A DNA stretch of 64,000 nucleotides from Clostridium sp. AWRP (GTDB lineage Bacteria; Bacillota; Clostridia; Clostridiales; Clostridiaceae), in the NCBI RefSeq assembly GCF_004006395.2, contig NZ_CP029758.2, forward strand, positions 1,736,001 to 1,800,000, read 5' to 3'. The number at the start of each line of letters is the position of its first letter. Within the stretch, counting starts at the first letter, position 1. This document shows positions 36,266-45,502 of this stretch, one piece after another. The notes under the pieces were generated by a model that saw only the letters and a list, made by a program, of their open reading frames with translations, was not told where the DNA came from and searched no databases. A program made the translations under genes and the position numbers.

Positions 36266-38419
36266 ATGGGCAGAACTGTTAAGGTACCAGTTATAATGCA
36301 AATGGAAGCTCTTGAATGTGGAGCGGCATGTCTTGCAATGGTACTTGCGTATTTTGGAAAATGGGTACCTCTTGAAAAAGTACGCTTGGATTGTGGAGTG
36401 TCTCGTGATGGAAGTTCAGCAAGGAACATTCTACTAGCTGCAAGGAATTATGGACTCAAAGCTAAAGGGTACAGAATGGAGCCAAAGGCACTTAAAGACA
36501 TTGAACTGCCAGCAATTATACATTGGAATTTCAACCATTTTGTAATATTTGATGGTTTTAAAAAGGATAAAGCACTGTTAAATGACCCAGCAAGGGGAAC
36601 TGTAGCAGTTTCCATGGATGAATTTGATAAGTCTTTTACAGGCATTGTACTTCGATTTAAGAAGACGGAGAATTTTATTCCAGATGGCAAGCCTAAGAGT
36701 ATATTGGACTTTACCAGGAGAAGACTTCGTGGTACTATGGATTCTTTTATTATTGTAGGTGTTACTGGCTTTTTAATTGCAGCAGTCAATATGGTTACTC
36801 CTGTTTTTTCACGTGTTTTTATTGATAATATTTTATCTGGAAAAAGTCCGGAGTGGTTTAGTTCCTTTATTATTGTGGTAGGATTTACTATTTTACTTGA
36901 GTTTTTCATAGAATTCATAGAAGCTATTTATTTACTAAAAATAAGGGGGAAATTGGCTATTACGTCAAATGCAACGTTTATGTGGCATGTACTTAGACTT
37001 CCGGTAGAATTTTTTTCGCAGCGTTTTGCAGGTGATATTGCTTCAAGACAGAAAAGCAATGAAGAAATTGCTGAAACCTTAATAGAGAAACTTGCACCTG
37101 TTTTCCTAAACGTTACAATGATTATATTCTATCTTGCAGTAATGCTAAGTTACAGTGTTGTACTTTCATGTGTTGGAATAGCGGCAATTTTTTTGAACAT
37201 GATTGCAGTACGTATGGTCTCAAAAAAACGGATAAATTTAAGTCGTACATTTGAGCGAGACAGTGGTAAGCTTGCAGGCTTTACCATAGCTGGTATTGAA
37301 ATGATTGAATCTATTAAGGCAAGTGGTGCTGAAACAGGATTTTTTGAACGGTGGGCAGGTTATAATGCTAAACAGAATAACTCACAGGTAGATTTTTTAC
37401 GTACAGAACAGTATATGGAAGCTATTCCAGAATTTTTAAAGCAAGTATCCGATACAGCTGTTTTAATGATAGGTGTCTATTTAGTACTTGATGGAAAATT
37501 TACAATAGGTATGCTTATTGCATTTCAGGGCTTTTTAAATGCTTTTTTGAGTCCTGTAAATCAGCTTGTTAATGTGGCTCAGTCCTTTCAAGAAATGCAG
37601 AGTCAGATGGAGCGGGTAGAGGATGTTATAAGTTATAAACCGGATGTAGAATCTGATATGAATAATTCAAAATACATTCAACCGCAGGATTACCAAAAGC
37701 TTACTGGAAATATTGAAATTAAAGGGTTAACGTTTGGGTATAGTAGGGTGGCTCCGCCGCTTATTGAAAATTTCAATATAAGTATGAAGTGCGGTTCCAG
37801 AATTGCTCTTGTTGGTGGATCTGGCAGTGGTAAATCCACTATTTCTAAGCTTATTTCAGGATTATATCAGCAGTGGTCAGGCGAAATTTTATTTGATGGT
37901 CAACCAAAGAATCAGATAAATAGGGAAATATTTACGAACTCACTGGCGGTTGTAGATCAGGATATTGTACTATTTGAGGATACTATTTTTGCAAATATAA
38001 CTATGTGGGACAGTTCAATTCCACAAGAAGCAGTGATAAAAGCGGCAAAAGATGCACAAATTCATGAGGATATCATGCAGCGTGAAGGAGGTTACAGTCA
38101 CGTAATAAGAGAAGGAGGAAGTAATTTTTCAGGCGGTCAGCGCCAGAGATTTGAAATAGCTAGAGCACTGGTTCAAAATCCTTCCATAATTATTCTTGAT
38201 GAAGCTACCTCGGCCCTTGATCCTAAAACGGAGTTTTCTATAATGGAAGCTATAAAAGCTAGAGGTATTACCTGTATAATTATTGCCCATAGGCTTTCTA
38301 CCATAAGGGACTGTGACGAGATTGTTGTACTTGAAAAGGGCAAGGTTGTAGAGAGAGGTACACATAATGAAATGATGGGTAATGGGGGTAAATATGCACA
38401 ATTGATTTCAACAGAATAA
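36266..38419 (+). CDS. NHLP-type ABC exporter with C39 leader peptidase
   Basis: A 717-residue protein with three parts. The C39 peptidase (residues 1-130) has catalytic Cys in ALECGAACLAM, His in HWNFNHFVIF and Asp in LNDPARG. Six transmembrane helices follow. The ATPase shows Walker A GGSGSGKST, signature FSGGQRQRFE and Walker B IIILDEATSALD. It should cut precursors after a double-glycine leader and export the core. The matching substrates are the GG-leader peptides at 44940-46461, about 8 kb downstream in the same direction. Confidence 0.94.
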   Translation: MGRTVKVPVIMQMEALECGAACLAMVLAYFGKWVPLEKVRLDCGVSRDGSSARNILLAARNYGLKAKGYRMEPKALKDIELPAIIHWNFNHFVIFDGFKKDKALLNDPARGTVAVSMDEFDKSFTGIVLRFKKTENFIPDGKPKSILDFTRRRLRGTMDSFIIVGVTGFLIAAVNMVTPVFSRVFIDNILSGKSPEWFSSFIIVVGFTILLEFFIEFIEAIYLLKIRGKLAITSNATFMWHVLRLPVEFFSQRFAGDIASRQKSNEEIAETLIEKLAPVFLNVTMIIFYLAVMLSYSVVLSCVGIAAIFLNMIAVRMVSKKRINLSRTFERDSGKLAGFTIAGIEMIESIKASGAETGFFERWAGYNAKQNNSQVDFLRTEQYMEAIPEFLKQVSDTAVLMIGVYLVLDGKFTIGMLIAFQGFLNAFLSPVNQLVNVAQSFQEMQSQMERVEDVISYKPDVESDMNNSKYIQPQDYQKLTGNIEIKGLTFGYSRVAPPLIENFNISMKCGSRIALVGGSGSGKSTISKLISGLYQQWSGEILFDGQPKNQINREIFTNSLAVVDQDIVLFEDTIFANITMWDSSIPQEAVIKAAKDAQIHEDIMQREGGYSHVIREGGSNFSGGQRQRFEIARALVQNPSIIILDEATSALDPKTEFSIMEAIKARGITCIIIAHRLSTIRDCDEIVVLEKGKVVERGTHNEMMGNGGKYAQLISTE

Positions 38420-38431
38420 AGGAGAAATGCT

Positions 38432-40612
38432 ATGAAATTGAGTTTTAGTGAACAAATAAAAAAAAGAATTGAAAATGATAGAAATTCATTTTGGACATCC
38501 TTTTATGACCTTTCTTCTATTGTTAGCAATGGTATAAAAAGAGGAAAAGGAACAAATAACTCAAAAAGGGTTTCAAAAGAAGCTATGGAACAGATTTTGA
38601 ATTACTATGGAGCCAAAATAGTTAAAATTCCTGAAAATATAATTGATGAAAACGAGCAGCTTGAATATTTACTTAAGCCAACTGGCATCATGCGCCGCAG
38701 AATTGAGCTTAAAGATAAATGGTGGAAACAGACCACAGGACCTCTTTTAGGGTGTACAGTAAATGGAAGTGTTGTGGCACTTATGCCCAGACTTTTGTCA
38801 GGTTATAGTTATTTTGATCCAGATAGTGGCAAAATTATAATAATTAATAACAAAACAGAAAAATTTATACAAACAGAAGGCTTTTGCTTTTATCGCCCAC
38901 TTCCGGCAAAAAAATTGAATATACTTGATTTATTAGTATACATGAAAAAGAGCATATTAAAATCCGATGTGATATATATTTTAGGTTCAAGTTTGTTGGT
39001 TACTCTTCTTGGTATGCTGCTTCCTTTCATTAATAAGCAGATATTCAATAATATTATACCATCTGGTACAAAGAGTGACATATTTCCTATGGCGGAATTG
39101 CTTTTGGGAATAGCTGTTGCAACTACTCTTTTTAATGTAACGAAACGTATTATTGTTATACGTTTTGGTAATAAGATAAATTTATCTGTACAGAGTGCTG
39201 CTATGAATAGAGTACTTTCTTTAAAAGCAAGTTTTTTCAAAGAGTATTCTTCAGGTGAATTGACAAACAGGATCTCAGCAATAGAACAGCTTTGTAGTAT
39301 ACTTTCAGGTAATGTTATAACATCAGGACTTTCGGTGATGTTTTCACTGGCATATATTTTTCAGATGAATAACTATGCACCTGCACTTGTTGCCCCAGGT
39401 ATGATGATAATTTTGATGATGTTAGGTTTTACAATACTTTCAGGTTTTTTGCAAAATACTGTAACAAAAAAGGTTATGAAGGTTTCTGCAAAAAATTCTG
39501 GACTTGTGTACCAATTATTTTCCGGTGTACAGAAAATAAAGCTTGCAGGAGCAGAAAAGCGTGCTTTTAGTAAATGGGCTTCAAGATACAAGGATCAGGC
39601 AAAGCTTACTTATGCACCTCCGGTATTTTTAAGGATAGAGAGTGCTGTTATAACAGCTATTTCTATGGGAGGCAGTCTTTTGCTCTATTATTTTGCAGAT
39701 AAGACAAAAGTTTCAGTTTCCAATTATATTGCATTTAATGCTGCATATAGTGGGGTGAGTGGTGCAATCCTTGGACTTGCTAGTACTGTTACAACACTGG
39801 CAAATATAAAACCTCTCATGGAAATGGTGGAACCTATTTTAAAATCTGTACCTGAGCTTGATGAGAATAAAATTATTCCGCAGAGTATGTCTGGTCGTAT
39901 AGAGATAAGTAATGTTACATTCCGTTATACAAAAGGAGGGCCAACTATTTTAAATAATATAAACTTAAAAGTTGAACCTGGAGAGTATGTTGGCATTGTT
40001 GGTAAAACAGGTTGTGGAAAATCCACTCTTATAAGGTTGATTCTTGGTTTTGAAAGTCCTGAAGAGGGATCAGTGTATTTCGATGGGATGGATCTGGAAA
40101 GCCTTGATGTGCGTTCTGTGCGTCAAAATATTGGAGTTGTAATGCAAAATGGCAAACTTTTTTCAGGAGATATCTATTCAAATATAATTATTTCATCGCC
40201 GTGGCTTACTATAGAAGAAGCATGGGATGCAGCGTGCCTTGCGGGTCTTGAAGAAGATATAAAAGCTATGCCAATGGGTATGCAGACAATGATTGGTGAG
40301 GGGTGTGGTGGTATATCGGGAGGACAGCGTCAAAGAATTATGATTGCTAGGGCAATAGCACCAAAGCCCAAAATTATACTTTTTGATGAAGCTACATCTG
40401 CTCTTGATAACATTACTCAAAAGATAGTATCAGATTCGCTTGAAAGGCTTAAATCTACTAGAATTGTTGTAGCACATAGACTTTCAACTATCAAAAACTG
40501 TGACAGAATTATTGTTATTGATAAAGGTGAAATAAAAGAGAATGGTACCTTTGATGAGCTCATTAATAGATGTGGATTATTTTATGAACTGGCATCAAGA
40601 CAAATAGTCTAG
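38432..40612 (+). CDS. NHLP-type ABC exporter, second subunit without peptidase
   Basis: A 726-residue ABC exporter. In place of a peptidase it has a divergent N-terminal region of about 160 residues, as in the second subunit of NHLP systems. Six transmembrane helices and an ATPase follow, with Walker A GKTGCGKST, signature ISGGQRQRIM and Walker B IILFDEATSALD. It probably forms a heterodimer with the preceding exporter. It is preceded by AAAGGAG 12 bp after the upstream stop. Both nucleotide-binding sites look intact. Confidence 0.92.
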   Translation: MKLSFSEQIKKRIENDRNSFWTSFYDLSSIVSNGIKRGKGTNNSKRVSKEAMEQILNYYGAKIVKIPENIIDENEQLEYLLKPTGIMRRRIELKDKWWKQTTGPLLGCTVNGSVVALMPRLLSGYSYFDPDSGKIIIINNKTEKFIQTEGFCFYRPLPAKKLNILDLLVYMKKSILKSDVIYILGSSLLVTLLGMLLPFINKQIFNNIIPSGTKSDIFPMAELLLGIAVATTLFNVTKRIIVIRFGNKINLSVQSAAMNRVLSLKASFFKEYSSGELTNRISAIEQLCSILSGNVITSGLSVMFSLAYIFQMNNYAPALVAPGMMIILMMLGFTILSGFLQNTVTKKVMKVSAKNSGLVYQLFSGVQKIKLAGAEKRAFSKWASRYKDQAKLTYAPPVFLRIESAVITAISMGGSLLLYYFADKTKVSVSNYIAFNAAYSGVSGAILGLASTVTTLANIKPLMEMVEPILKSVPELDENKIIPQSMSGRIEISNVTFRYTKGGPTILNNINLKVEPGEYVGIVGKTGCGKSTLIRLILGFESPEEGSVYFDGMDLESLDVRSVRQNIGVVMQNGKLFSGDIYSNIIISSPWLTIEEAWDAACLAGLEEDIKAMPMGMQTMIGEGCGGISGGQRQRIMIARAIAPKPKIILFDEATSALDNITQKIVSDSLERLKSTRIVVAHRLSTIKNCDRIIVIDKGEIKENGTFDELINRCGLFYELASRQIV

Positions 40613-40625
40613 GGGGGAAACAAGA

Positions 40626-41762
40626 ATGAGAAAGTTTATTGCAGTATTAATTATTTTTGCTTTTGCATTAGGCATGACTGGATGCCGGGGTGTTATGGAA
40701 GATAATGAAAAAACTATTTATATACCAGTACTTGGTGATGCTTCATGGCTTCGTAGTGATGGGTCATTTTATAATGGTGTTCAGCTGGCAGTAGAGGATT
40801 GTGTTAAGGAATATTCATCCCTTGGATATGATGTAAAAACATCAATTATTGATGACAAGGCTGCTTATGATAATGGTGTGGCTGATGCTATAAAGCTTGG
40901 TAATGATTCAAAGGTAACTGCCGTTTTAAATGTACAGAATTTTGATGTTTCAAAAACTACAACAGATATTCTTAGCAGCAAGAATAAGATAGTTCTTCTA
41001 CCCTATGGATGTTATGATGAATTATGTACTAAAGAGTATAAAAATGTTTTTTGTAATGTACCTAGTTCTGCAGATCTTGGTAAAGCTATGGCTCTATATG
41101 CAGCTCAAATGGGTTACAATCGTATAGCCGTATATCATAATGGTACATCTGCCCAGGATGATATTGCAACGGCCTTTGAGCTTAACCTTAAGGGTACAAA
41201 ATCAAAAATAATAGATTATGTTCCAAATATTGTATCACAAAATGATTTTGATAGTATATATGATAGATGGGATGCACTTTCCTGTGATGCTGTAGTAATA
41301 ACACAATATGGATTAGAAAGGGCATATCAGGTTTTGAAAATGATTAGACAAAAAAACAGTAAAATCCCAATTATTGGAGAGCCCATTTTTGATAGGGCAA
41401 ATTATTTAAGTACGTATAAAAAAGATGCAGAAAATATTGTTATACCATCAACTTTAATTATTCAACCTGGTAATAAGTTAAACAAGTTTTTGGAGCATTA
41501 TAGGCAGAAATATGGTAAAGAAGCAGATATCTGGTCTATACAAGGATATGATTCTATAAGGCTAATTGTTGATACAGCTGTTAAAAATAAAACTGTGAAT
41601 AATCAAGAAATTGCAAAGATTATGCATGATGAAAAGGGATATTCTGGAGTTCAGGGAACAATTAAGTTTGATGCTGGAGGAGCACTAAAAACTGATATAA
41701 AAAAATTGAATATGTTAATATGTAAAAATGGCAATTTTGTAAAGATAAAAAATGATAATTAG
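40626..41762 (+). CDS. Lipoprotein, type 1 periplasmic-binding-protein fold (Leu/Ile/Val-receptor like)
   Basis: The 378-residue protein has a lipoprotein signal ending in lipobox GMTGC, so it should be anchored outside the membrane. The mature part follows the type 1 receptor fold of amino-acid ABC receptors (FYNGVQLAVEDCVKEY, RIAVYHNGTSAQDDIA, AVVITQYGLERAYQVLKMI, WSIQGYDSIRLIVD). No branched-chain amino-acid permease genes are nearby. In this operon it may bind exported peptide or signal; that is inference. Confidence 0.85.
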   Translation: MRKFIAVLIIFAFALGMTGCRGVMEDNEKTIYIPVLGDASWLRSDGSFYNGVQLAVEDCVKEYSSLGYDVKTSIIDDKAAYDNGVADAIKLGNDSKVTAVLNVQNFDVSKTTTDILSSKNKIVLLPYGCYDELCTKEYKNVFCNVPSSADLGKAMALYAAQMGYNRIAVYHNGTSAQDDIATAFELNLKGTKSKIIDYVPNIVSQNDFDSIYDRWDALSCDAVVITQYGLERAYQVLKMIRQKNSKIPIIGEPIFDRANYLSTYKKDAENIVIPSTLIIQPGNKLNKFLEHYRQKYGKEADIWSIQGYDSIRLIVDTAVKNKTVNNQEIAKIMHDEKGYSGVQGTIKFDAGGALKTDIKKLNMLICKNGNFVKIKNDN

Positions 41763-41783
41763 TGAAAGGGGTGCAAGCTTACT

Positions 41784-42230
41784 TTGACTAATACAATGGT
41801 AAGTAAAAAAAAGTTTAATATTATAGTAGTAATTATGTTTTTTTGTATTATACTGTCAAGCTGCGGCACGGTAGGGAACAAGGACTTATTAGGAAGTCAA
41901 TCAAAAGCAACAAAATATACCCTACACATTGGACTTAACGATAAGAATACTTACAAGCAGCAAATCAGTGACGAAAAAGCATTCCAGATTGTGACTAATA
42001 CAAGCCTTAAATACGTTAATGGATTTACTATTTATAGGTGTCAGGGGTTATATAAAGATAAAAAAAGTAAGATTACTAAAGAGAACAGCTTGGTTCTTGA
42101 AATTTATGGTGCTAATGAAAAAGAAATAAAAAGTATTATGGATGAACTCCTTGTAAGTCTCAATCAGGAATCAATCCTCGTGGAAAAAGGTGATGTGACC
42201 TATGAATTTTACAGTAAGAAAGGAGATTAA
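41784..42230 (+). CDS. DUF3574-like small lipoprotein
   Basis: A 148-residue protein with a hydrophobic signal and lipobox ILSSC. The mature part contains YTLHIGLNDKNTYKQQIS, resembling DUF3574, of unknown function. The start is uncertain: TTG 41784 sits about 11 bases from AGGGGTG, while ATG 41796 is too far from it. It lies between the receptor-like lipoprotein and the EamA gene, with tight spacing on both sides. Confidence 0.7.
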   Translation: MTNTMVSKKKFNIIVVIMFFCIILSSCGTVGNKDLLGSQSKATKYTLHIGLNDKNTYKQQISDEKAFQIVTNTSLKYVNGFTIYRCQGLYKDKKSKITKENSLVLEIYGANEKEIKSIMDELLVSLNQESILVEKGDVTYEFYSKKGD

Positions 42231-42232
42231 AT

Positions 42233-43165
42233 GTGACTAAAACAGAGTCAAATATTGTTTTATTTTCTATTACTGTTTGTTGGGCATTTTCATATATTTT
42301 TATAAAAAATATATCAAACTCAATTTCAGCATTTTCTTATTTGACTATGACATCAGGAGTAGCCAGTATTATATTAACTATAGTTTTTTTGAAAAAGCTT
42401 AGAGAATATAACAAAAAAATTTTATTTCATGCTTTTATATTGGCTTTAATATTATGTGGTAATTCTGTGTTTGAAAAGATAGGACTTGCTACAATACCAG
42501 CATCTTCTGCTGCTTTTGTAGCTTCTCTTAACATTGTTTTTGTTCCTTTGATGATGCTTGCTTTTAAAAAGACAATAAGCCTTAACAATATGGTAGGTAT
42601 TATTTTGATTTTAATAGGAGTTATTGTAAATAGCGGCGTGAAATTTGGACAAAGTTTAAATGAAGGCTTCTTTATAATGACATTGGCTACTTTTTGTATG
42701 TCAGTTTATATAATAACTGTTGACAATTTTGCGAAAAAAGATGATCCTCTTCTTCTTGGAATAGGACAAATGTTTTTCACTTTTGCTATTGCTTTTGTCC
42801 TTTGGTTTATAGAGAATCCGAAAACTTTCTTTACAATTACTTATACAAATTCCCTTTTGGCGAATATATTTCTTCTTGCATTTTTTTCCAAGGCGTATGC
42901 CTATATAATGCTTGTATATTCGCAAAAGTATGCATCCCCTATAAGTGTTACTGTTATTGCATCTATGGAACCTGTAGTCACGATGGTACTGGCACTGTTA
43001 ATTCCAAATGCATTTGGCAATACTGAAATTTTGTCGGTAGAAAAAGTTGTAGGTTGTTTGTTTATCTTGTGTGGATCCATTTTTGCAGGAACTAATTTCT
43101 TAAACAGAATCAAATCAAAATTAAAAGAGAGATGTGAAGAGGGTGTAACGATATCAAAACAATAG
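42233..43165 (+). CDS. EamA/DMT family transporter
   Basis: A 310-residue protein with ten hydrophobic helices in two EamA repeats (CWAFSYIFIKNIS in the first; PVVTMVLALLIPNAF in the second, the usual AxLEPV-like position). Drug/metabolite transporters of this group move small metabolites or amino acids. The start is GTG 42233, after AAGGAG and two bases past the previous stop. It may feed or protect the peptide system, but it could be a passenger. Confidence 0.85.
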   Translation: MTKTESNIVLFSITVCWAFSYIFIKNISNSISAFSYLTMTSGVASIILTIVFLKKLREYNKKILFHAFILALILCGNSVFEKIGLATIPASSAAFVASLNIVFVPLMMLAFKKTISLNNMVGIILILIGVIVNSGVKFGQSLNEGFFIMTLATFCMSVYIITVDNFAKKDDPLLLGIGQMFFTFAIAFVLWFIENPKTFFTITYTNSLLANIFLLAFFSKAYAYIMLVYSQKYASPISVTVIASMEPVVTMVLALLIPNAFGNTEILSVEKVVGCLFILCGSIFAGTNFLNRIKSKLKERCEEGVTISKQ

Positions 43166-43203
43166 GAAGAATTTTAACAGATTTTTATTACAGAGAAAAA
43201 ATA

Positions 43204-43902
43204 TTGAAGACAGGGTTGTGTACATTGGTATTTATAGGTATGGCTGTGCCTTTTAAAGTTATGGTTTTGATACCTGGACTTACGGAAATTCGCCCTGTAA
43301 ATGCTGTACCAATTGTTGTGGGACTTTTATTTGGACCGGAAGGAGCCCTAGGATGTGCTGTGGGAAACCTTGTAGCAGATTTATTCGGTACCTTTTCGGC
43401 AGCTTCTGTTTTTGGAGTTTTGGGCAATTTTACTGCTGCATATCTTCCGTATAAAATCTGGTATATGAATGGAAATAAAGAGCTGCCAAATGTGAAGACT
43501 AATAAAAATATCCTGCGGTTTATTATAATAGCTATAGTTAGCTCTCTTAGTGTAGCTGTAATTTTGTCTTGTGGGCTTGATATACTTAATGAGCTATGGG
43601 GAAAGTCTATATTTCTTATAGTATTTTTAAATGATTTTGGATTTTCATTATTTTTAGGTATGCCAGTATTTATAGTTTTAACATCTGAGCAATTAAATAT
43701 TAGTTTTACAATACCAAAAGCTTTTATTCCTAGTGAAAAAAATATACTTAGAAAAAGAGTTTTATTTATAATGCTTGTTGTTAGTGGAATAATATTTTCT
43801 TTTTTGGTTTGTATGGGAATCAGATTTATTGAATCATGGGTAATGATTGTCAGTAGTATTGTTTTTAGCATGTCTGCAGCTGCTTTTATGATAAAAAAAT
43901 AG
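43204..43902 (+). CDS. Membrane protein resembling ECF transporter S component (QueT-like)
   Basis: A 232-residue protein with about six hydrophobic helices. The block EIRPVNAVPIVVGLLFGPEG followed by GNLVADLFGT and GVLGNFTAAYLPYKI is similar to substrate-binding S components of ECF vitamin transporters, notably the QueT type. The assignment is tentative. The TTG at 43204 has no good ribosome site. The frame is open upstream into the end of the EamA gene, so translation may be coupled or use a rare start near 43171. Confidence 0.55.
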   Translation: MKTGLCTLVFIGMAVPFKVMVLIPGLTEIRPVNAVPIVVGLLFGPEGALGCAVGNLVADLFGTFSAASVFGVLGNFTAAYLPYKIWYMNGNKELPNVKTNKNILRFIIIAIVSSLSVAVILSCGLDILNELWGKSIFLIVFLNDFGFSLFLGMPVFIVLTSEQLNISFTIPKAFIPSEKNILRKRVLFIMLVVSGIIFSFLVCMGIRFIESWVMIVSSIVFSMSAAAFMIKK

Positions 43903-43912
43903 GCTGCCTAGT

Positions 43913-44467
43913 ATGAAAAAAGGAAGGTGTGAAAAAGATTTGAACAAAAACGTGAAACTTGATGAAAAGTATGAATCCCATGGAGAAGAATTGCTAATTT
44001 ATGCTTTTAACACATATTATCAGAAGGTTTTCAATTTTTTCTATGGACACCTGAATAATCGTACTGTCTCCCAAGATCTTACGGGAGAGGTTTTTGTAAG
44101 AGCTGCGTCGGCATGGCATCAGTATGATGAGTTAAAGGGGGCTGTATCTACCTGGATATTTACAATAGCTCAAAATATTTTAAAAGATTACTTGAGAAAA
44201 AAGAAGCCTATGCTTACAGAGGTTTATGAAGTACAGGATGATTTTAACGTACAGGATCACGTAGAGAATAAAGAAGAGATAGCAGCGTTGAAGAAGGCAA
44301 TGTTCTGTCTTTCGGAAAGAGAAAAAGAAGTTTTACAGTTTAAATATTTTGCTGGACTAAAAAATACTGAAATAGCAGAACTTACAGGCTTGTCAGGAAC
44401 AAATATTGGAGTTATAGTTCACCGTGCTTTGCAAAAGCTTAGAAAAAAATTAAAAGAATATCTTTAA
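43913..44467 (+). CDS. ECF-type sigma-70 factor
   Basis: A 184-residue sigma factor with region 2 (YYQKVFNFFYGHL, AVSTWIFTIAQNILKDYLRKK) and region 4 (LSEREKEVLQFKYFAGL, NTEIAELTGLSGTNIGVIVHRAL). Regions 1 and 3 are missing, as in extracytoplasmic-function sigmas. No anti-sigma gene follows; the next genes encode the small peptides, and an ECF-like promoter lies just downstream. The start could be ATG 43913 or TTG 43940, the latter lying 13 bases past AAGGAAGG. Confidence 0.9.
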   Translation: MKKGRCEKDLNKNVKLDEKYESHGEELLIYAFNTYYQKVFNFFYGHLNNRTVSQDLTGEVFVRAASAWHQYDELKGAVSTWIFTIAQNILKDYLRKKKPMLTEVYEVQDDFNVQDHVENKEEIAALKKAMFCLSEREKEVLQFKYFAGLKNTEIAELTGLSGTNIGVIVHRALQKLRKKLKEYL

Positions 44468-44483
44468 AAAATATAAAATCTGG

Positions 44484-44511
44484 TGTAATACTTTTTAATG
44501 TTGTACGTATA
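44484..44511 (+). promoter_or_regulatory. Candidate ECF-sigma promoter before the peptide genes
   Basis: TGTAAT, exactly 16 bp, CGTATA. The sigma-W-type ECF consensus is TGAAAC-N16-CGTA, so the -10 and spacing match and the -35 matches at four of six positions. It starts 17 bp after the sigma-factor stop and 62 bp before the first peptide ATG. Confidence 0.5.
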
Positions 44512-44545
44512 AAAGAGTGTAACCAGCTTGAAAGGATGTTTTATT

Positions 44546-44869
44546 ATGGATGATAACAAGGATTTTATTATAAATAATAATTGCAGCGGTGAGGATGAGG
44601 ACAAGAAGCTGGTAAATAAATTTCTTACAATAAAAGAAGTACCCGATAAGATTAAGAAAAAACGTCATTTTGAGAAAATGCTTGAAGTATTTCATAATAC
44701 AGAAGAGCAAAGGAAGACTGATATGGAAGAATTATCAGATGATGAGATTGATTCTATCTCTGCTGCAGGAACAGGATGTGTAGGCTGCCAAATATGTCCC
44801 TACTGTCATAAGATGATTCGTGCAGATTTGCTGGAAATTCACAAACTTACAGAACACAAAAAAATATAA
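44546..44869 (+). CDS. Small precursor-like protein with C2H2 finger-like C-terminus
   Basis: This 107-residue protein starts at ATG 44546 after AAAGGA. The N-terminal 75 residues are charged and helical and end in EELSDDEIDSISAAG, the style of a double-glycine-type leader. The C-terminus begins GTGCVGCQ and contains CPYCHKMIRADLLEIH and EH, giving C-x2-C-x11-H-x4-H, close to a classical C2H2 finger. The leader differs from the Nif11-like leader of the next three genes. It is probably an exported peptide precursor, but an intracellular zinc-finger regulator is also possible. Confidence 0.65.
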   Translation: MDDNKDFIINNNCSGEDEDKKLVNKFLTIKEVPDKIKKKRHFEKMLEVFHNTEEQRKTDMEELSDDEIDSISAAGTGCVGCQICPYCHKMIRADLLEIHKLTEHKKI

Positions 44870-44939
44870 AGCATAATAATACCCACAGCAGAAATATCTG
44901 ATGATTAATACAAATAAAGAAATTTTGGAGGGAAAAACA

Positions 44940-45305
44940 ATGTCAAAGGAAAATGTACAGAAATTTTATGCTTCAATTAAGGATGACGAGAAAACAAATC
45001 AAGAGGTGTTAGAGGCAGCAGCTGCAGGTAATATTGTGGAATATGCAAAGAAAAAAGGTTTTGAATTTACCAAAGAAGAGTACGATGAATTTATTTCTGA
45101 AATCTCAACCGATACAAGTGAAATTCCAGATGAGCAGCTAGATAAAGTTGCAGGTGGTATTCATTGTGGTGGTCTTACACCGCAAATTAAAGTAATATGT
45201 AAACAGTGTGGATGGGACAGCGGATTGAGAGGCATTAATGTCTGCATTACATTGACAGGTATCCATCGTGCAAATACAGGTCATACAAAGTACAAGGTAG
45301 TATAG
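44940..45305 (+). CDS. Nif11-leader precursor peptide 1 with CCHH core
   Basis: A 121-residue precursor. The start is ATG 44940, after TTGGAGGG; the frame open from 44901 lies in the untranslated leader. Residues 1-73 form a Nif11-like leader (SKENVQKFYASIKDD, AAAAGNIVEYAKKKG) ending DKVAGG, the expected C39 cleavage site. The 48-residue core has C14-x2-C17, then H36-x5-H42 (CKQCGW and HRANTGHTKY), a plausible zinc-binding set, plus extra cysteines at 3 and 29. It should be cut and exported by the C39 ABC exporter at 36266. No lanthipeptide or cyclodehydratase gene is present. Confidence 0.85.
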   Translation: MSKENVQKFYASIKDDEKTNQEVLEAAAAGNIVEYAKKKGFEFTKEEYDEFISEISTDTSEIPDEQLDKVAGGIHCGGLTPQIKVICKQCGWDSGLRGINVCITLTGIHRANTGHTKYKVV

Positions 45306-45502
45306 TATGGTGATTGTTATTTAAGCTGTTGAGTTACAGCGATAATTCAGGTGGTCGGTAGAATTTATTTTCTACTTTAATATAAGATGACAGTATTAAT
45401 AATGGTATGATCTGGATAGAGTTATAATTTTAAAATAACAGGTAACTACAGCAGAAATATCTGATGATTAATACAAATAAAGAAATTTTGGAGGGAAAAA
45501 CA

